Below, piece by piece: positions 1-6,874 of a DNA stretch of 11,813 bases. The notes below the pieces were generated by a model. That model had not been told where the DNA came from. It made no database searches and saw only the letters and a program-made list of their open reading frames with translations. The stretch's first letter is position 1. Each line of letters opens with the position of its first letter. Made by a program: the position numbers and the translations under genes. The stretch comes from Bacteroidales bacterium (GTDB taxonomy: Bacteria > Bacteroidota > Bacteroidia > Bacteroidales > UBA1556): positions 11,745 to 23,557 of the forward strand of contig JAOZSY010000012.1 of the NCBI GenBank assembly GCA_029939445.1. Direction: 5' to 3'.

Positions 1-624
1 CACTTTAGTTTCAAATACCATATTTGCAGCATTGGCCATTATTGGTAGCCCAACTCCTATTGCACCTGCCCCACTAGCAACCAAGCTCATAAATTCGAAT
101 TCCATAAACCTTCCCCAAAAATTGCCTTTAGAAACAAAAGCAACTGGCCCAGAGATAAACTTTAGATCTCGTTTTTGTAATTCTATATCATAGTTCTTAA
201 GAAGTAATGGTGGAATTCTACAATCTCCATCTAATGATAAAACATAATCATGCTCTGATTCATTTACACCTTTCCATACCGCCTCTTTCTTTCCCCCGGC
301 ACTATTATATAATACCATTTTGGAGTCGTTCTGAAATATATAATCGCGGATAATAATTGCTGTATCGTCTATGGATTCATTATTTACCAATAGTATTTCA
401 AATTTATCTTTTGGATAGTCTATTTTTTCCAAATCCGATAGTAGATTTATTATATTATCTTCTTCGTTATAGAATGCTATGATAATACTAAACTGATTAT
501 TAGGTTTATAATCAGAAGGAATAAGCGTAGGTTTTATTCTACGCCAACCATAAGTAAAAGCAATAACTACAATAGCATAAATAATTGCAATAATTATAAC
601 TACTAATAGAATTTGATTAATCAT
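1..624 (-). CDS. Family 2 glycosyltransferase, 3' end cut off by the window edge
   Basis: Reading leftward from an ATG at 624-622, the frame stays open to base 1 and gives the first 208 residues of a glycosyltransferase. Residues 4-24 form a hydrophobic N-terminal anchor. The GT-A domain follows with a nucleotide-binding start (FSIIIAFYNEEDNI, 45-58), a Gly-Lys-Lys segment near 110-113 and a DGD motif at 132-134 of the DXD type that holds the metal and nucleotide sugar. By family knowledge it moves a sugar from a nucleotide sugar to a lipid-linked or membrane acceptor on the cytoplasmic face. The acceptor cannot be told from the sequence. The start overlaps the end of the upstream membrane-protein gene by 8 nt, so the two are probably translationally coupled. 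Bacteroidota often pair a GT2 with this kind of membrane protein. The C-terminal part, probably with further membrane segments, lies outside the window. Confidence 0.9.
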   Translation of the reverse strand, partial: MINQILLVVIIIAIIYAIVVIAFTYGWRRIKPTLIPSDYKPNNQFSIIIAFYNEEDNIINLLSDLEKIDYPKDKFEILLVNNESIDDTAIIIRDYIFQNDSKMVLYNSAGGKKEAVWKGVNESEHDYVLSLDGDCRIPPLLLKNYDIELQKRDLKFISGPVAFVSKGNFWGRFMEFEFMSLVASGAGAIGVGLPIMANAANMVFETKV

Positions 625-1621
625 TCTTTGTGCTTTTTTTGAAAAACTTAAGATCCCTAATAAAAAACAGCCCTATAATGGCAGGCAATACAATATTTAT
701 AAACCATATAATAGAAGATGCTGCAAAAACTTGATTCTGATAATCTCCATCAAAACTATAATACAAACCAAAAACAAAGATAGCAACAGAGCCTCTAATA
801 CCTATTTCTAATAATGCTATACTTGGTCGAATAGAGTTTAATAAAAATATAGAAGTAACCAATGCCATTCCTTCAAATATACCTAAATCGGTAAAGCCAA
901 CAGCTCTTAGAATAAGAAAATACTGTAAAGTATATACTAAGTATCGCAATAGACTAATATTAATAACTATAGAAAGTTTATTGAATTTAAACTGCTTAAA
1001 AATATTAACGATAATATGAATTCTTCGCCATTTTTTAGGAACTATATTTGTAAGAAGAGAAATTCTAAAATATAGAAGAATAACAACAACTAAAACTATA
1101 AAGAATACTATTTCGAAGTATAAAAGTATATCTGCCGATAGATAGCCTAAGTTAATAAGAGTTGGGGCAAAAAGTCCAAAGAAAGCAAGCCCTCCAACCA
1201 CAAGAGTAACAATATTCTGCGCATAACTACCAATAAGAGTAATTAGTACTCCATGCCAAAAACCAGTTTTATTAAGCACAAATACTCTTGCCAAATAATC
1301 GCCTGTACGATTAGGGCTAACTGCACTAATGGTAGTTCCGCTAAATATTGCTCGTAGAGCAGTAGAAAAAGATATTTCTTCGGTATCTTTAAGCAAAAAC
1401 TTCCACTTATAAGCCTCAATAGACCAATTGAGTGGCATTGCAAGTACGGTTATTATAAATAATACAATGGAGTAATTATTATCAAAAATATTAATAAAGC
1501 TATTCCATAACTCCATAATATTCTGTTTAATAAATAATTGATCTATCAAAAAGCTAATAGAAACTATTATTATTACAGTTTTTATAATAGTATTGTATGT
1601 TTTATATATATTTGTTGGCAT
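617..1621 (-). CDS. Flippase-like integral membrane protein (UPF0104 / LPG synthase TM-region family)
   Basis: The 334-residue product has about eight hydrophobic segments (roughly 12-29, 50-68, 122-153, 166-186, 217-238, 249-263, 276-290 and 299-321). It shows the family's pattern of a Trp/Glu/Lys-Trp stretch (WSIEAYKW, 66-73) followed by a conserved loop around SPNRTGDY (102-109), and a later GIRGS (274-278). It ends in a basic tail. It resembles the transmembrane domain of lysylphosphatidylglycerol synthases (MprF) without the cytosolic aminoacyl-transferase domain. Such stand-alone proteins are thought to move or handle lipids, but the substrate here is unknown. The downstream GT2 gene overlaps it by 8 nt, suggesting the pair makes or exports a glycolipid. 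The ATG at 1621 is preferred because the next Met (residue 36) would remove the first membrane helix. Its 5' end is packed against divergent ruvC. Confidence 0.85.
   Translation of the reverse strand: MPTNIYKTYNTIIKTVIIIVSISFLIDQLFIKQNIMELWNSFINIFDNNYSIVLFIITVLAMPLNWSIEAYKWKFLLKDTEEISFSTALRAIFSGTTISAVSPNRTGDYLARVFVLNKTGFWHGVLITLIGSYAQNIVTLVVGGLAFFGLFAPTLINLGYLSADILLYFEIVFFIVLVVVILLYFRISLLTNIVPKKWRRIHIIVNIFKQFKFNKLSIVINISLLRYLVYTLQYFLILRAVGFTDLGIFEGMALVTSIFLLNSIRPSIALLEIGIRGSVAIFVFGLYYSFDGDYQNQVFAASSIIWFINIVLPAIIGLFFIRDLKFFKKSTKND
1607..1614 (+). promoter_or_regulatory. Candidate -7 promoter box for ruvC (TATATTTG)
   Basis: The octamer is an exact match to the Bacteroidota -7 consensus TAnnTTTG. 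It lies 37 nt before the TTG proposed as the ruvC start and inside the first codons of the divergent membrane-protein gene. No TTTG -33 box was found at the usual distance. The motif is short and AT-rich, so a chance match is possible. If real, transcription would begin near 1620, downstream of the ATG at 1597. Confidence 0.3.
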
Positions 1622-1650
1622 TGGTAATAATTAATAATAAATCTAAAGTT

Positions 1651-2205
1651 TTGCGTAAAGACCGAATAATATTAGGAATTGATCCAGGAACCACTGTTAT
1701 GGGTTATGGACTAATCCACCAAAAAGGCGATAAAATTGAACTTATTGCCCTTGGAGTGGTAAAATTAAACAAACTTAGCACCCCTTCACAAAAATTAAAA
1801 AAGATTTTTCAAAAAACTTTAGCTATTATCGATGAGTATAAACCAAATGAATTAGCAATTGAAGCACAGTTTTTTGGCAAAAATGTACAATCAATGCTTA
1901 AATTAGGAAGAGCACAGGGAGTTGCAATAGCCGCAGCTTTGCATAGAGATATGGATTATACAGAATATGAGCCAAAAAAAATAAAGAAAGCTATTACTGG
2001 AAATGGTAATGCATCAAAAGAGCAAGTGGCTGCTATGTTGAAAAGTATTATTGGATTAAAAAAAGTTCCAGATTTGCTTGACGCTACTGATGGATTGGCA
2101 ACTGCAGTTTGCCATGCTTATCAAAGAAATCCCATAGGAGATAAAAAATCTTATGGCAGTTGGGGCGCATTTATTTCTGATAATCCTGAGAGAGTTAAAA
2201 AGTAG
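1651..2205 (+). CDS. ruvC: Crossover junction endodeoxyribonuclease RuvC
   Basis: RuvC is the Holliday-junction resolvase that works with RuvAB. The four acidic catalytic positions are all present: Asp in LGIDPGT (1681-1683), Glu in AIEAQFFGKN, and two Asp in the DATD of the C-terminal helix. The conserved GRAQGVAIAAA and GNGNASKEQVA segments are also there. I place the start at TTG 1651, giving 184 residues beginning (M)RKDRIILGIDPGT. This matches the usual family length, since RuvC normally starts within about ten residues of the GIDPG strand. The only upstream ATG in frame (1597) would add 18 mostly hydrophobic residues, overlap the divergent gene by 25 nt, and lie before a possible promoter box at 1607. 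The stop is 3 nt from the stop of the convergent dehydrogenase gene. Identity is near certain; the start is about 60:40 in favour of 1651 over 1597. Confidence 0.93.
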   Translation: MRKDRIILGIDPGTTVMGYGLIHQKGDKIELIALGVVKLNKLSTPSQKLKKIFQKTLAIIDEYKPNELAIEAQFFGKNVQSMLKLGRAQGVAIAAALHRDMDYTEYEPKKIKKAITGNGNASKEQVAAMLKSIIGLKKVPDLLDATDGLATAVCHAYQRNPIGDKKSYGSWGAFISDNPERVKK

Positions 2206-2208
2206 GGT

Positions 2209-3168
2209 TTATTCAGTCTTCAGTTCGCAGTATTCAGTATTCAGCAATATTTTTTGAGCTAAAACACTGGCCATTCTTTCATTACTTTGATGAGTCCAGC
2301 CAGCAATATGTGGGCTTAGAATAACTTTATCAGATTTCTTAAGAAAATCAAACACTTCTTTATCTTCATTATTCATAACAGCTTCAAAACTCATTCCCTC
2401 ATATTCAATAACATCGAGGCAAGCTCCTTTTACTATTCCACTATTTAAACACTCTACCAAATCAGGTGTATTAACCACTTGTCCTCTTGAGGTATTAATC
2501 AAAGTAATCTCTTTTTTAAATGATTTTAGAAATTCTTTACCCACCATATGAAATGTGTCATCTTGCAGAGGTGTATGCAAGCTTAGAATATCCGCATTAT
2601 TAAATACTTCTTGCAAACTAACCTCCTCTACAAACTCATTTCCATAATTCTTTTTATATTTATCGTATGCAATTACTTTTGCTCCAAAGCCGCTAATTTT
2701 TTCGGCAAAGGCACTTCCCATATTTCCAAAGCCTATAATTGCTACTGTTTTCCCTTGTATTTCTTCTCCACGGTTAGCTTCACGTTTCCATACACCATTT
2801 CTAACCTCCTTATCAGCTCTATTAAGGTTATTAAACAACGAAAGTAACATACCTACACTTTGCTCACCTACTGCAGAGCGATTGCCTTCAGGAGCGTTAT
2901 AAAGAACAATATTATGCTCTGTAGCATAATCGGCATCAATGCCTTCCATTCCAGCACCAAGTCGTCCAATAAACTTTAACTTATTACCAGCATCTATTAT
3001 TTCTTTATCAACCTTCAATGCACTACGCACTATTAATCCATCATACTTAGGCAGAATAGACAAAATCTCATCTCTGCTCAATTGCATAAGGGAATCTACA
3101 GAATGGCCTTTACCACGCAATAAGTCCTCCAACACCTTATGCACCTCATGTATTATAAGAATTCTCAT
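2209..3168 (-). CDS. D-2-hydroxyacid dehydrogenase, phosphoglycerate-dehydrogenase-like
   Basis: The 319-residue protein has the split fold of the D-isomer-specific 2-hydroxyacid dehydrogenases. The catalytic domain halves are at about 1-98 and 290-319 and enclose a Rossmann NAD domain. Visible motifs are RLGAGMEGID (69-78), the nucleotide loop GFGNMG (146-151), an acidic residue after strand 2 (Asp169) favouring NAD over NADP, and the catalytic set Arg228 (NTSRGQVV), Glu257 and His287 (SPHIAGW). There is no C-terminal ACT domain, so it is a short type. It may oxidise 3-phosphoglycerate in serine synthesis, but no serC is adjacent and the substrate cannot be read from sequence, so I give no symbol. 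The last residues, about NTEYCELKTE, are encoded by five heptamer repeats and are probably not functional sequence. A possible -7 box lies 16 nt before the ATG. Confidence 0.9.
   Translation of the reverse strand: MRILIIHEVHKVLEDLLRGKGHSVDSLMQLSRDEILSILPKYDGLIVRSALKVDKEIIDAGNKLKFIGRLGAGMEGIDADYATEHNIVLYNAPEGNRSAVGEQSVGMLLSLFNNLNRADKEVRNGVWKREANRGEEIQGKTVAIIGFGNMGSAFAEKISGFGAKVIAYDKYKKNYGNEFVEEVSLQEVFNNADILSLHTPLQDDTFHMVGKEFLKSFKKEITLINTSRGQVVNTPDLVECLNSGIVKGACLDVIEYEGMSFEAVMNNEDKEVFDFLKKSDKVILSPHIAGWTHQSNERMASVLAQKILLNTEYCELKTE
2210..2244. repeat. Five tandem heptamers of TATTCAG type
   Basis: Five 7-nt units lie end to end on the plus strand: TATTCAG, TCTTCAG, TTCGCAG, TATTCAG, TATTCAG. The CAG recurs exactly every seven bases, at 2214, 2221, 2228, 2235 and 2242. 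Read on the minus strand the unit is CTGAATA. The array lies in the gap between convergent ruvC and the dehydrogenase gene, and extends into the dehydrogenase coding end, where it supplies about the last eleven codons and most of the stop codon. I recall similar CTGAATA/CTGAAGA arrays between genes in other Bacteroidota, but cannot check that here. Confidence 0.8.
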
Positions 3169-3183
3169 TACAAAACTTTAGAA

Positions 3184-3191
3184 CAAAGATA
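3184..3191 (-). promoter_or_regulatory. Candidate -7 promoter box for the dehydrogenase gene (TATCTTTG)
   Basis: On the minus strand this reads TATCTTTG, an exact match to TAnnTTTG, 15 nt before the ATG at 3168. The expected -33 region falls inside the terminator hairpin just upstream and shows no TTTG. This is the only good candidate for a start signal between the terminator and the gene. Confidence 0.35.
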
Positions 3192-3215
3192 AAAAAAAAG
3201 GGGCTAAAAGCCCCT
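3191..3215 (-). terminator. Rho-independent terminator of the lipoprotein/beta-barrel operon
   Basis: On the minus strand a perfect 7-bp stem AGGGGCT / AGCCCCT with a 3-nt TTT loop (stem bases 3209-3215 and 3199-3205) is followed directly by a run of about nine T (3199-3191). It lies 25 nt beyond the stop of the beta-barrel gene and is the strongest terminator in the window. It should separate that operon from the dehydrogenase gene, which reads in the same direction. Confidence 0.9.
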
Positions 3216-3240
3216 AATATATTTTTTGATAATTTTTAAT

Positions 3241-3933
3241 TTAGTATTCCATAGTAACACCAACAAACCATTGCATATAAGTTATGCCATGATCAAAACC
3301 AAAGGTCGTATTTTTAAATGACACCAAATTATAACGAACACCAGTATTAATACCAATATCACTTCCTGCACCAAATGGTATAAATACTCCTAATTCAGGA
3401 GCCACCATAAATTGCCATGATCGGTCTTCAATATAGAATCTTCCTAATTGAGTACTTAATGTTTGCCATGTTGGTCCCAAATTTACACCAATATAAGGTC
3501 TAATTACACCATTTTTAAGTGGATAATAATGGACATTCATTCCAATATTAAAATTATAATAAGTGTTTGTTCCAACACCTGTAACAGTTGTACTATTGTC
3601 TACTTGATATGTTTTACGTTCAAATTTTTCGTAGAAACCTGTCCAGCTCATATAACCACCAACAGTAAAATTATCATTAATAAACTTTCTTCCATCAATA
3701 GAAAACCCACGATACGAAGCTGTATTAATATAAGAGTTCATTTGGCCTACTGACCAACCTAGGTTATAATTGATATTAAAATATCCATCAGGAAGCAAGA
3801 AATTATCATCATCAAAACTAGGCGCAGCAATAGTTTTCGTTGCATTTGTATTATTCTTGGTTGGCACACCATCTGCAAACGAAACCGAAGCAAACATTAC
3901 CATTGCGAATATAAATATTATAGTTCTTTTCAT
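3241..3933 (-). CDS. Outer-membrane beta-barrel protein
   Basis: The 230-residue product starts with a Sec signal peptide (MKRTIIFIFAMVMFASVSFA, cleavage after Ala20). A short Asn/Thr-rich linker follows, then alternating polar and aromatic strands such as GYFNINYNLGWSVGQM, FTVGGYMSWTGFYEKF, VIRPYIGVNLGPTW and SFKNTTFGFDHGITYMQWFVGVTMEY. The chain ends in an aromatic residue, as outer-membrane barrels do for recognition by BAM. Size and strand pattern suggest a small barrel of about eight strands of the OmpW/OmpA-barrel type. The ligand or role is unknown. It sits 10 nt after the lipoprotein gene and shares its transcript, which ends at the terminator at 3191-3215. The two products are probably both outer-membrane proteins, but nothing shows that they bind each other. 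Confidence 0.85.
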   Translation of the reverse strand: MKRTIIFIFAMVMFASVSFADGVPTKNNTNATKTIAAPSFDDDNFLLPDGYFNINYNLGWSVGQMNSYINTASYRGFSIDGRKFINDNFTVGGYMSWTGFYEKFERKTYQVDNSTTVTGVGTNTYYNFNIGMNVHYYPLKNGVIRPYIGVNLGPTWQTLSTQLGRFYIEDRSWQFMVAPELGVFIPFGAGSDIGINTGVRYNLVSFKNTTFGFDHGITYMQWFVGVTMEY

Positions 3934-3943
3934 TATTCTTATC

Positions 3944-4720
3944 TTAATTCTGTTTTAAATAAGGTGAATTCTCAAAAGCTTCATCAATACCATTGATTAC
4001 TCTATCAACATTATTATCTCCTGATTGGTATCCATCAACAAATGCAGACCATACATAATGCATAGTTGGAGCATCAGGATCAGCTGGAGAATAACTTGGC
4101 CCTTGATTTAGGAATCTAAGCATATCTCTTACTTTTTGACCATCAGCCATCTCAAGCATCAAATTACCAGTTTTATAAGTATATGAATAACCATATCCAT
4201 ACCAAGGATAATATCCACCATAGTAGCCACCATAGTATGCACCGCTAGAATTAGATTTAGCTCCTTTATAGTAGCCATAACCCCATCCCCAGCCACCCCA
4301 ATAGCCAGGGTAGCCATACCAATATCCTGGATAATAAGAATAACCAGTTTCTTCATTTAGTGTCATTACTGCATTCACAGCAAAATCTGCACTATCAGTG
4401 TTTGTTTTCATTGAATCAAGTAGTGTATATCCCAAATCTAAATAATGTTGAGTAACACTCTTTATTACTGCTACAGATGCTCCATTACGGCCATAAAATG
4501 CTATCCAATTGTCATCACCTCTTTTAATATAGTCACTTATAAGGCCAACAGAATCAGTAATATAAAAAGTTTTATATGTACTAAAATCAAATTCCACATC
4601 ATAATGTGTAATTGTTAAGTCATAATCCGCAGTATAATAACTCTCTTCTTTATAACAAGAACTAGTTATTAAAACCATAGCCAATAGACTTAGAAATAGT
4701 TTAGTTGTTTTTTTCATCAT
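3944..4720 (-). CDS. DUF4136-like lipoprotein with a Gly/Tyr/Trp-rich insert
   Basis: The 258-residue product has a lipoprotein signal: basic MMKKTTK, a hydrophobic stretch, then a lipobox ending in Cys22 (ITSSC). The acidic residues soon after the Cys (KEES) leave open whether it stays in the periplasm or is surface-exposed. The mature part begins with the pattern typical of DUF4136 (ITHYDVEFDFSTYKTFYI, 37-54) and later has a segment resembling its beta-sheet core (ASVAVIKSVTQHYLDLGYTLL, 81-101). Residues 126-182 are almost entirely Gly, Tyr and Trp, longer than I expect for the family, and split the domain before NLMLEMADGQK. Either of the two adjacent Met codons could start it. Function is unknown. 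It is first in a two-gene operon with the barrel protein. Confidence 0.8.
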   Translation of the reverse strand: MMKKTTKLFLSLLAMVLITSSCYKEESYYTADYDLTITHYDVEFDFSTYKTFYITDSVGLISDYIKRGDDNWIAFYGRNGASVAVIKSVTQHYLDLGYTLLDSMKTNTDSADFAVNAVMTLNEETGYSYYPGYWYGYPGYWGGWGWGYGYYKGAKSNSSGAYYGGYYGGYYPWYGYGYSYTYKTGNLMLEMADGQKVRDMLRFLNQGPSYSPADPDAPTMHYVWSAFVDGYQSGDNNVDRVINGIDEAFENSPYLKQN

Positions 4721-4856
4721 AATTAATGTTTGTTTATTATCAAAGGAACCTACATTATAAGCTACCTTGGTGTTGTATTAAATAATATTGCGTGCAAAAA
4801 TAATCTTTTATTTCAATAATCAGCATTTAATTAAAGTAATTCAGCACCAAATTCAG

Positions 4857-5393
4857 TTATTCTTTCTTAAAAAAGCTAAAATTTACACCTCCATATTTCC
4901 TTCTCTCCTTAAAAAACTCATGCTTACTCAAATTTGTATCTTTAGAATGTTCCATAATCAACACCCCTTCTTCATCGAGCAAATCACGAGAAAATACCAA
5001 ATCTATAACTTCATCATAGTTAGGCATATCATAGGGCGGGTCAGCAAAAATAATATGATATTTACTTTTTACTGATTTCAGAAAACTAAAGCAATCGGAT
5101 TGAATAACCTGTAGATTATCCAACTCAAATTTTTCCTTTATTTCTTTTATAAAATTAATGCATTTACTATTTTGCTCTACAGATGTAACAGTATCACTTT
5201 CGCGAGAGCAAAATTCGTAGGATATATTTCCTGTGCCTGAGAATAAATCAAGAACGTTTAGGTCTTCTATATAGTATGTGTTTTGTAAAATATTGAAAAG
5301 TGCTTCCTTTGCCTTATCAGTGGTTGGGCGCACAGGTAGGTTTGTTGGCGTATTTATTCGCCTAGATTTTAATGTGCCGCTAATTATTCGCAA
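4857..5393 (-). CDS. rsmD: 16S rRNA (guanine(966)-N2)-methyltransferase RsmD
   Basis: The 178-residue product is a full-length RsmD, which methylates G966 (E. coli numbering) in helix 31 of 16S rRNA using S-adenosylmethionine. It begins MRIISGTLKSRRI, the family's usual opening. It has the substrate loop VRPTTDKAKEALFNIL (21-36), the AdoMet loop DLFSGTGNISYEF (49-61) and the catalytic DPPY at 118-121, which identifies an N-methyltransferase. The gene overlaps the end of the DUF3822 gene by 14 nt and is last in that operon. A DUF3822-rsmD pair is a recurrent arrangement in Bacteroidota. I see no strong terminator after its stop; the 136 nt before the lipoprotein gene are AT-rich and otherwise featureless. 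Confidence 0.95.
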   Translation of the reverse strand: MRIISGTLKSRRINTPTNLPVRPTTDKAKEALFNILQNTYYIEDLNVLDLFSGTGNISYEFCSRESDTVTSVEQNSKCINFIKEIKEKFELDNLQVIQSDCFSFLKSVKSKYHIIFADPPYDMPNYDEVIDLVFSRDLLDEEGVLIMEHSKDTNLSKHEFFKERRKYGGVNFSFFKKE

Positions 5394-6204
5394 TTATAGT
5401 ATTGGTTTTTAATGAATAAAATACTTTTTCATTCTCATTATTAGCATTATTATTAAACTCCTCTATTTTAGAGAAAAACATTTTCAATTGAGTGGCAATT
5501 TTGGAATCCAACAAAAGATCCTCACATAATACTAGTCTCGTTTTATCAATATCAAAGTGCTGTTGTTTTACAAAACTCAACAATAGAAACATAAACTCGT
5601 CAATTGTTTTATATGCAAAATTGTTATGCGCCAAAAGCTTACTATCATTATAAGCAATTACCTCAAAGTTATTAGTTCTTACTTTCAGTGATATATAAGA
5701 GTTGTTCTTCTTTGCCAATAATACACTATCAATAAACATTGCTGAAGAATGAAGCACTCTAGCATTTACGAAATACTTAGAAATAATAGTATTCAAGATT
5801 TTATGTACGCCAAAAATCAAAACAGCATCTTCTGCTTTAAGTTCTTGAGAGAAAGCCATAAACTCATTATTCCCCAAATATTGGCTTAATAAATCTTGCT
5901 TATTAAAATCCTTGAAAAACTCTTTGGGAATAATAGTAGAGTGAACACTCTCAATAAAAACATCTACACTTTTATAATTAAAGACAACAAAACTATTATC
6001 CTTTAATATTTGTTCAAAATTGGTAGAACAGTCTTCCCAATTGCTCTCTTGCCATTGATAATTCAATGCAACAATAGTTTCTTCGCCTTGCAATATAAGC
6101 AAAGAAAGTCCATCAAGTTTTACATTAATGGACATTCTATACTTTAAAGCATCTACCGCAGTGATACTTTTATTCTCTATTTTATGTATTTGTTTTATCA
6201 ACAC
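5380..6204 (-). CDS. DUF3822 family protein of unknown function
   Basis: The 274-residue soluble protein has no signal peptide or membrane segment. I assign it to DUF3822 by sequence feel (the early SINVKLDGLSLLILQGEE, then IPKEFF, then FGVHKILNTIISKYF and a SSAMFIDSVLL stretch) and by its place directly before rsmD, the usual position in Bacteroidota. Those segments, a beta-hairpin start and an alternating strand/helix order, would suit an actin/Hsp70-like fold such as the PilM type. That is inference from pattern only: I see no clear phosphate-binding loops, so ATP binding is doubtful. It starts 3 nt after the stop of the single-span protein gene and overlaps rsmD by 14 nt, so all three are co-transcribed and probably coupled in translation. 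Function unknown. Confidence 0.78.
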   Translation of the reverse strand: MLIKQIHKIENKSITAVDALKYRMSINVKLDGLSLLILQGEETIVALNYQWQESNWEDCSTNFEQILKDNSFVVFNYKSVDVFIESVHSTIIPKEFFKDFNKQDLLSQYLGNNEFMAFSQELKAEDAVLIFGVHKILNTIISKYFVNARVLHSSAMFIDSVLLAKKNNSYISLKVRTNNFEVIAYNDSKLLAHNNFAYKTIDEFMFLLLSFVKQQHFDIDKTRLVLCEDLLLDSKIATQLKMFFSKIEEFNNNANNENEKVFYSLKTNTIIANN

Positions 6205-6207
6205 TAC

Positions 6208-6828
6208 TTACCAGTTACCGTCAGTAGAAGGCTCAGTAAGCGAACCTAGTTTCAAGCCAGGAAATTTATCTTCTTCTTTCATTAAAAGAATATCATTATG
6301 AAGCAATTCCTGAGCTTTAATTTCTGCTAAGTAATCTACTTTATAACATTTTATTTCAAAAACAGGCACATCAAAATTAGCTCTTACCACAGTTCCTGAA
6401 TTCAGCTCAAATTTCTTTTTTCCATGAGTAAAAGGAACAAATGCTAATTCATCAACATTAAAATCTACCATATCCTTAAGAAGCGTGTCCTTAATAGCAA
6501 TTCGTGTAGTATCACGAGAAATAATACCCATTTCCAAAGCAACCTCCTCCGTAAGAGTATCAGGTACGGTACCAATTTTCTTTACTTGAGGCATACTATC
6601 ATTGTGATAGAAATCTATCAGTGTATCGAAACTACTAATATATGTACCATAAACTTTCTTATACTCAATCTCTAAAGTTTTAATATAACCAAGTTTACTT
6701 TTAATAACTTTTTCGCGAACGTCAGTAGACTTTTTATACTCTACTGGCTCCATAATACTTTCAAAAACTTTATAGCCTAGAAAAAAAACTATGGCTACCA
6801 TTACTAACTGTATTGCTAACTTCTTCAT
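6208..6828 (-). CDS. Single-span membrane protein, pilin-like in layout, unknown function
   Basis: With the start at ATG 6828 the product is 206 residues. It has a short basic tip (MKK), one hydrophobic helix (4-25), a charged helical stretch with REKVIKSKLGYIKTLEIEYKKVYGTY (38-63), then SFDTLIDFY, and a mixed strand domain to the end. One N-terminal helix running into an amphipathic helix, with a KKVYGTYISSFDTLIDF motif, recalls the stalk of type IV pilin-like proteins. There is no prepilin-peptidase site (no Gly-Phe-Thr-Leu-Ile-Glu), so processing as a pilin is not supported. A start at 6882 would add 18 residues ahead of the basic tip and put a promoter-like box (6867-6874) inside the gene; I therefore prefer 6828. 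It leads the operon with the DUF3822 gene and rsmD. It is probably an inner-membrane protein with its bulk in the periplasm. Confidence 0.75.
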   Translation of the reverse strand: MKKLAIQLVMVAIVFFLGYKVFESIMEPVEYKKSTDVREKVIKSKLGYIKTLEIEYKKVYGTYISSFDTLIDFYHNDSMPQVKKIGTVPDTLTEEVALEMGIISRDTTRIAIKDTLLKDMVDFNVDELAFVPFTHGKKKFELNSGTVVRANFDVPVFEIKCYKVDYLAEIKAQELLHNDILLMKEEDKFPGLKLGSLTEPSTDGNW

Positions 6829-6866
6829 AATATAATATTTACTTTCCTTAGTTTTAAAATCGATTG

Positions 6867-6874
6867 CAAATTTA
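6867..6874 (-). promoter_or_regulatory. Candidate -7 promoter box of the membrane protein-DUF3822-rsmD operon (TAAATTTG)
   Basis: On the minus strand this is TAAATTTG, followed by CA, an exact TAnnTTTG match 38 nt before the chosen ATG at 6828. Transcription would start near 6860 and leave a leader of about 30 nt. No -33 TTTG is seen at the right distance. Confidence 0.4.

Noticed and set aside
1243..1443. A 66-codon minus-strand frame inside the flippase-like gene
   Set aside because: It lies in another frame of a well-supported membrane-protein gene and is best explained as a shadow of it.
2210..2244. CRISPR-like repeat
   Set aside because: Units are 7 nt with no spacers; it is a simple tandem array.
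4159..4356. A 65-codon minus-strand frame over the Gly/Tyr/Trp tract
   Set aside because: It is only the alternative reading of the repetitive tract in the lipoprotein gene.
4788..5075. A 95-codon plus-strand frame opposite rsmD
   Set aside because: It is antisense to conserved RsmD motifs, including the DPPY region, and its translation looks like antisense of coding sequence.
6760..6828. Prepilin signal on the single-span protein
   Set aside because: The Gly followed by Phe-Thr-Leu-Ile-Glu cleavage motif is absent, so pilin processing is not supported.
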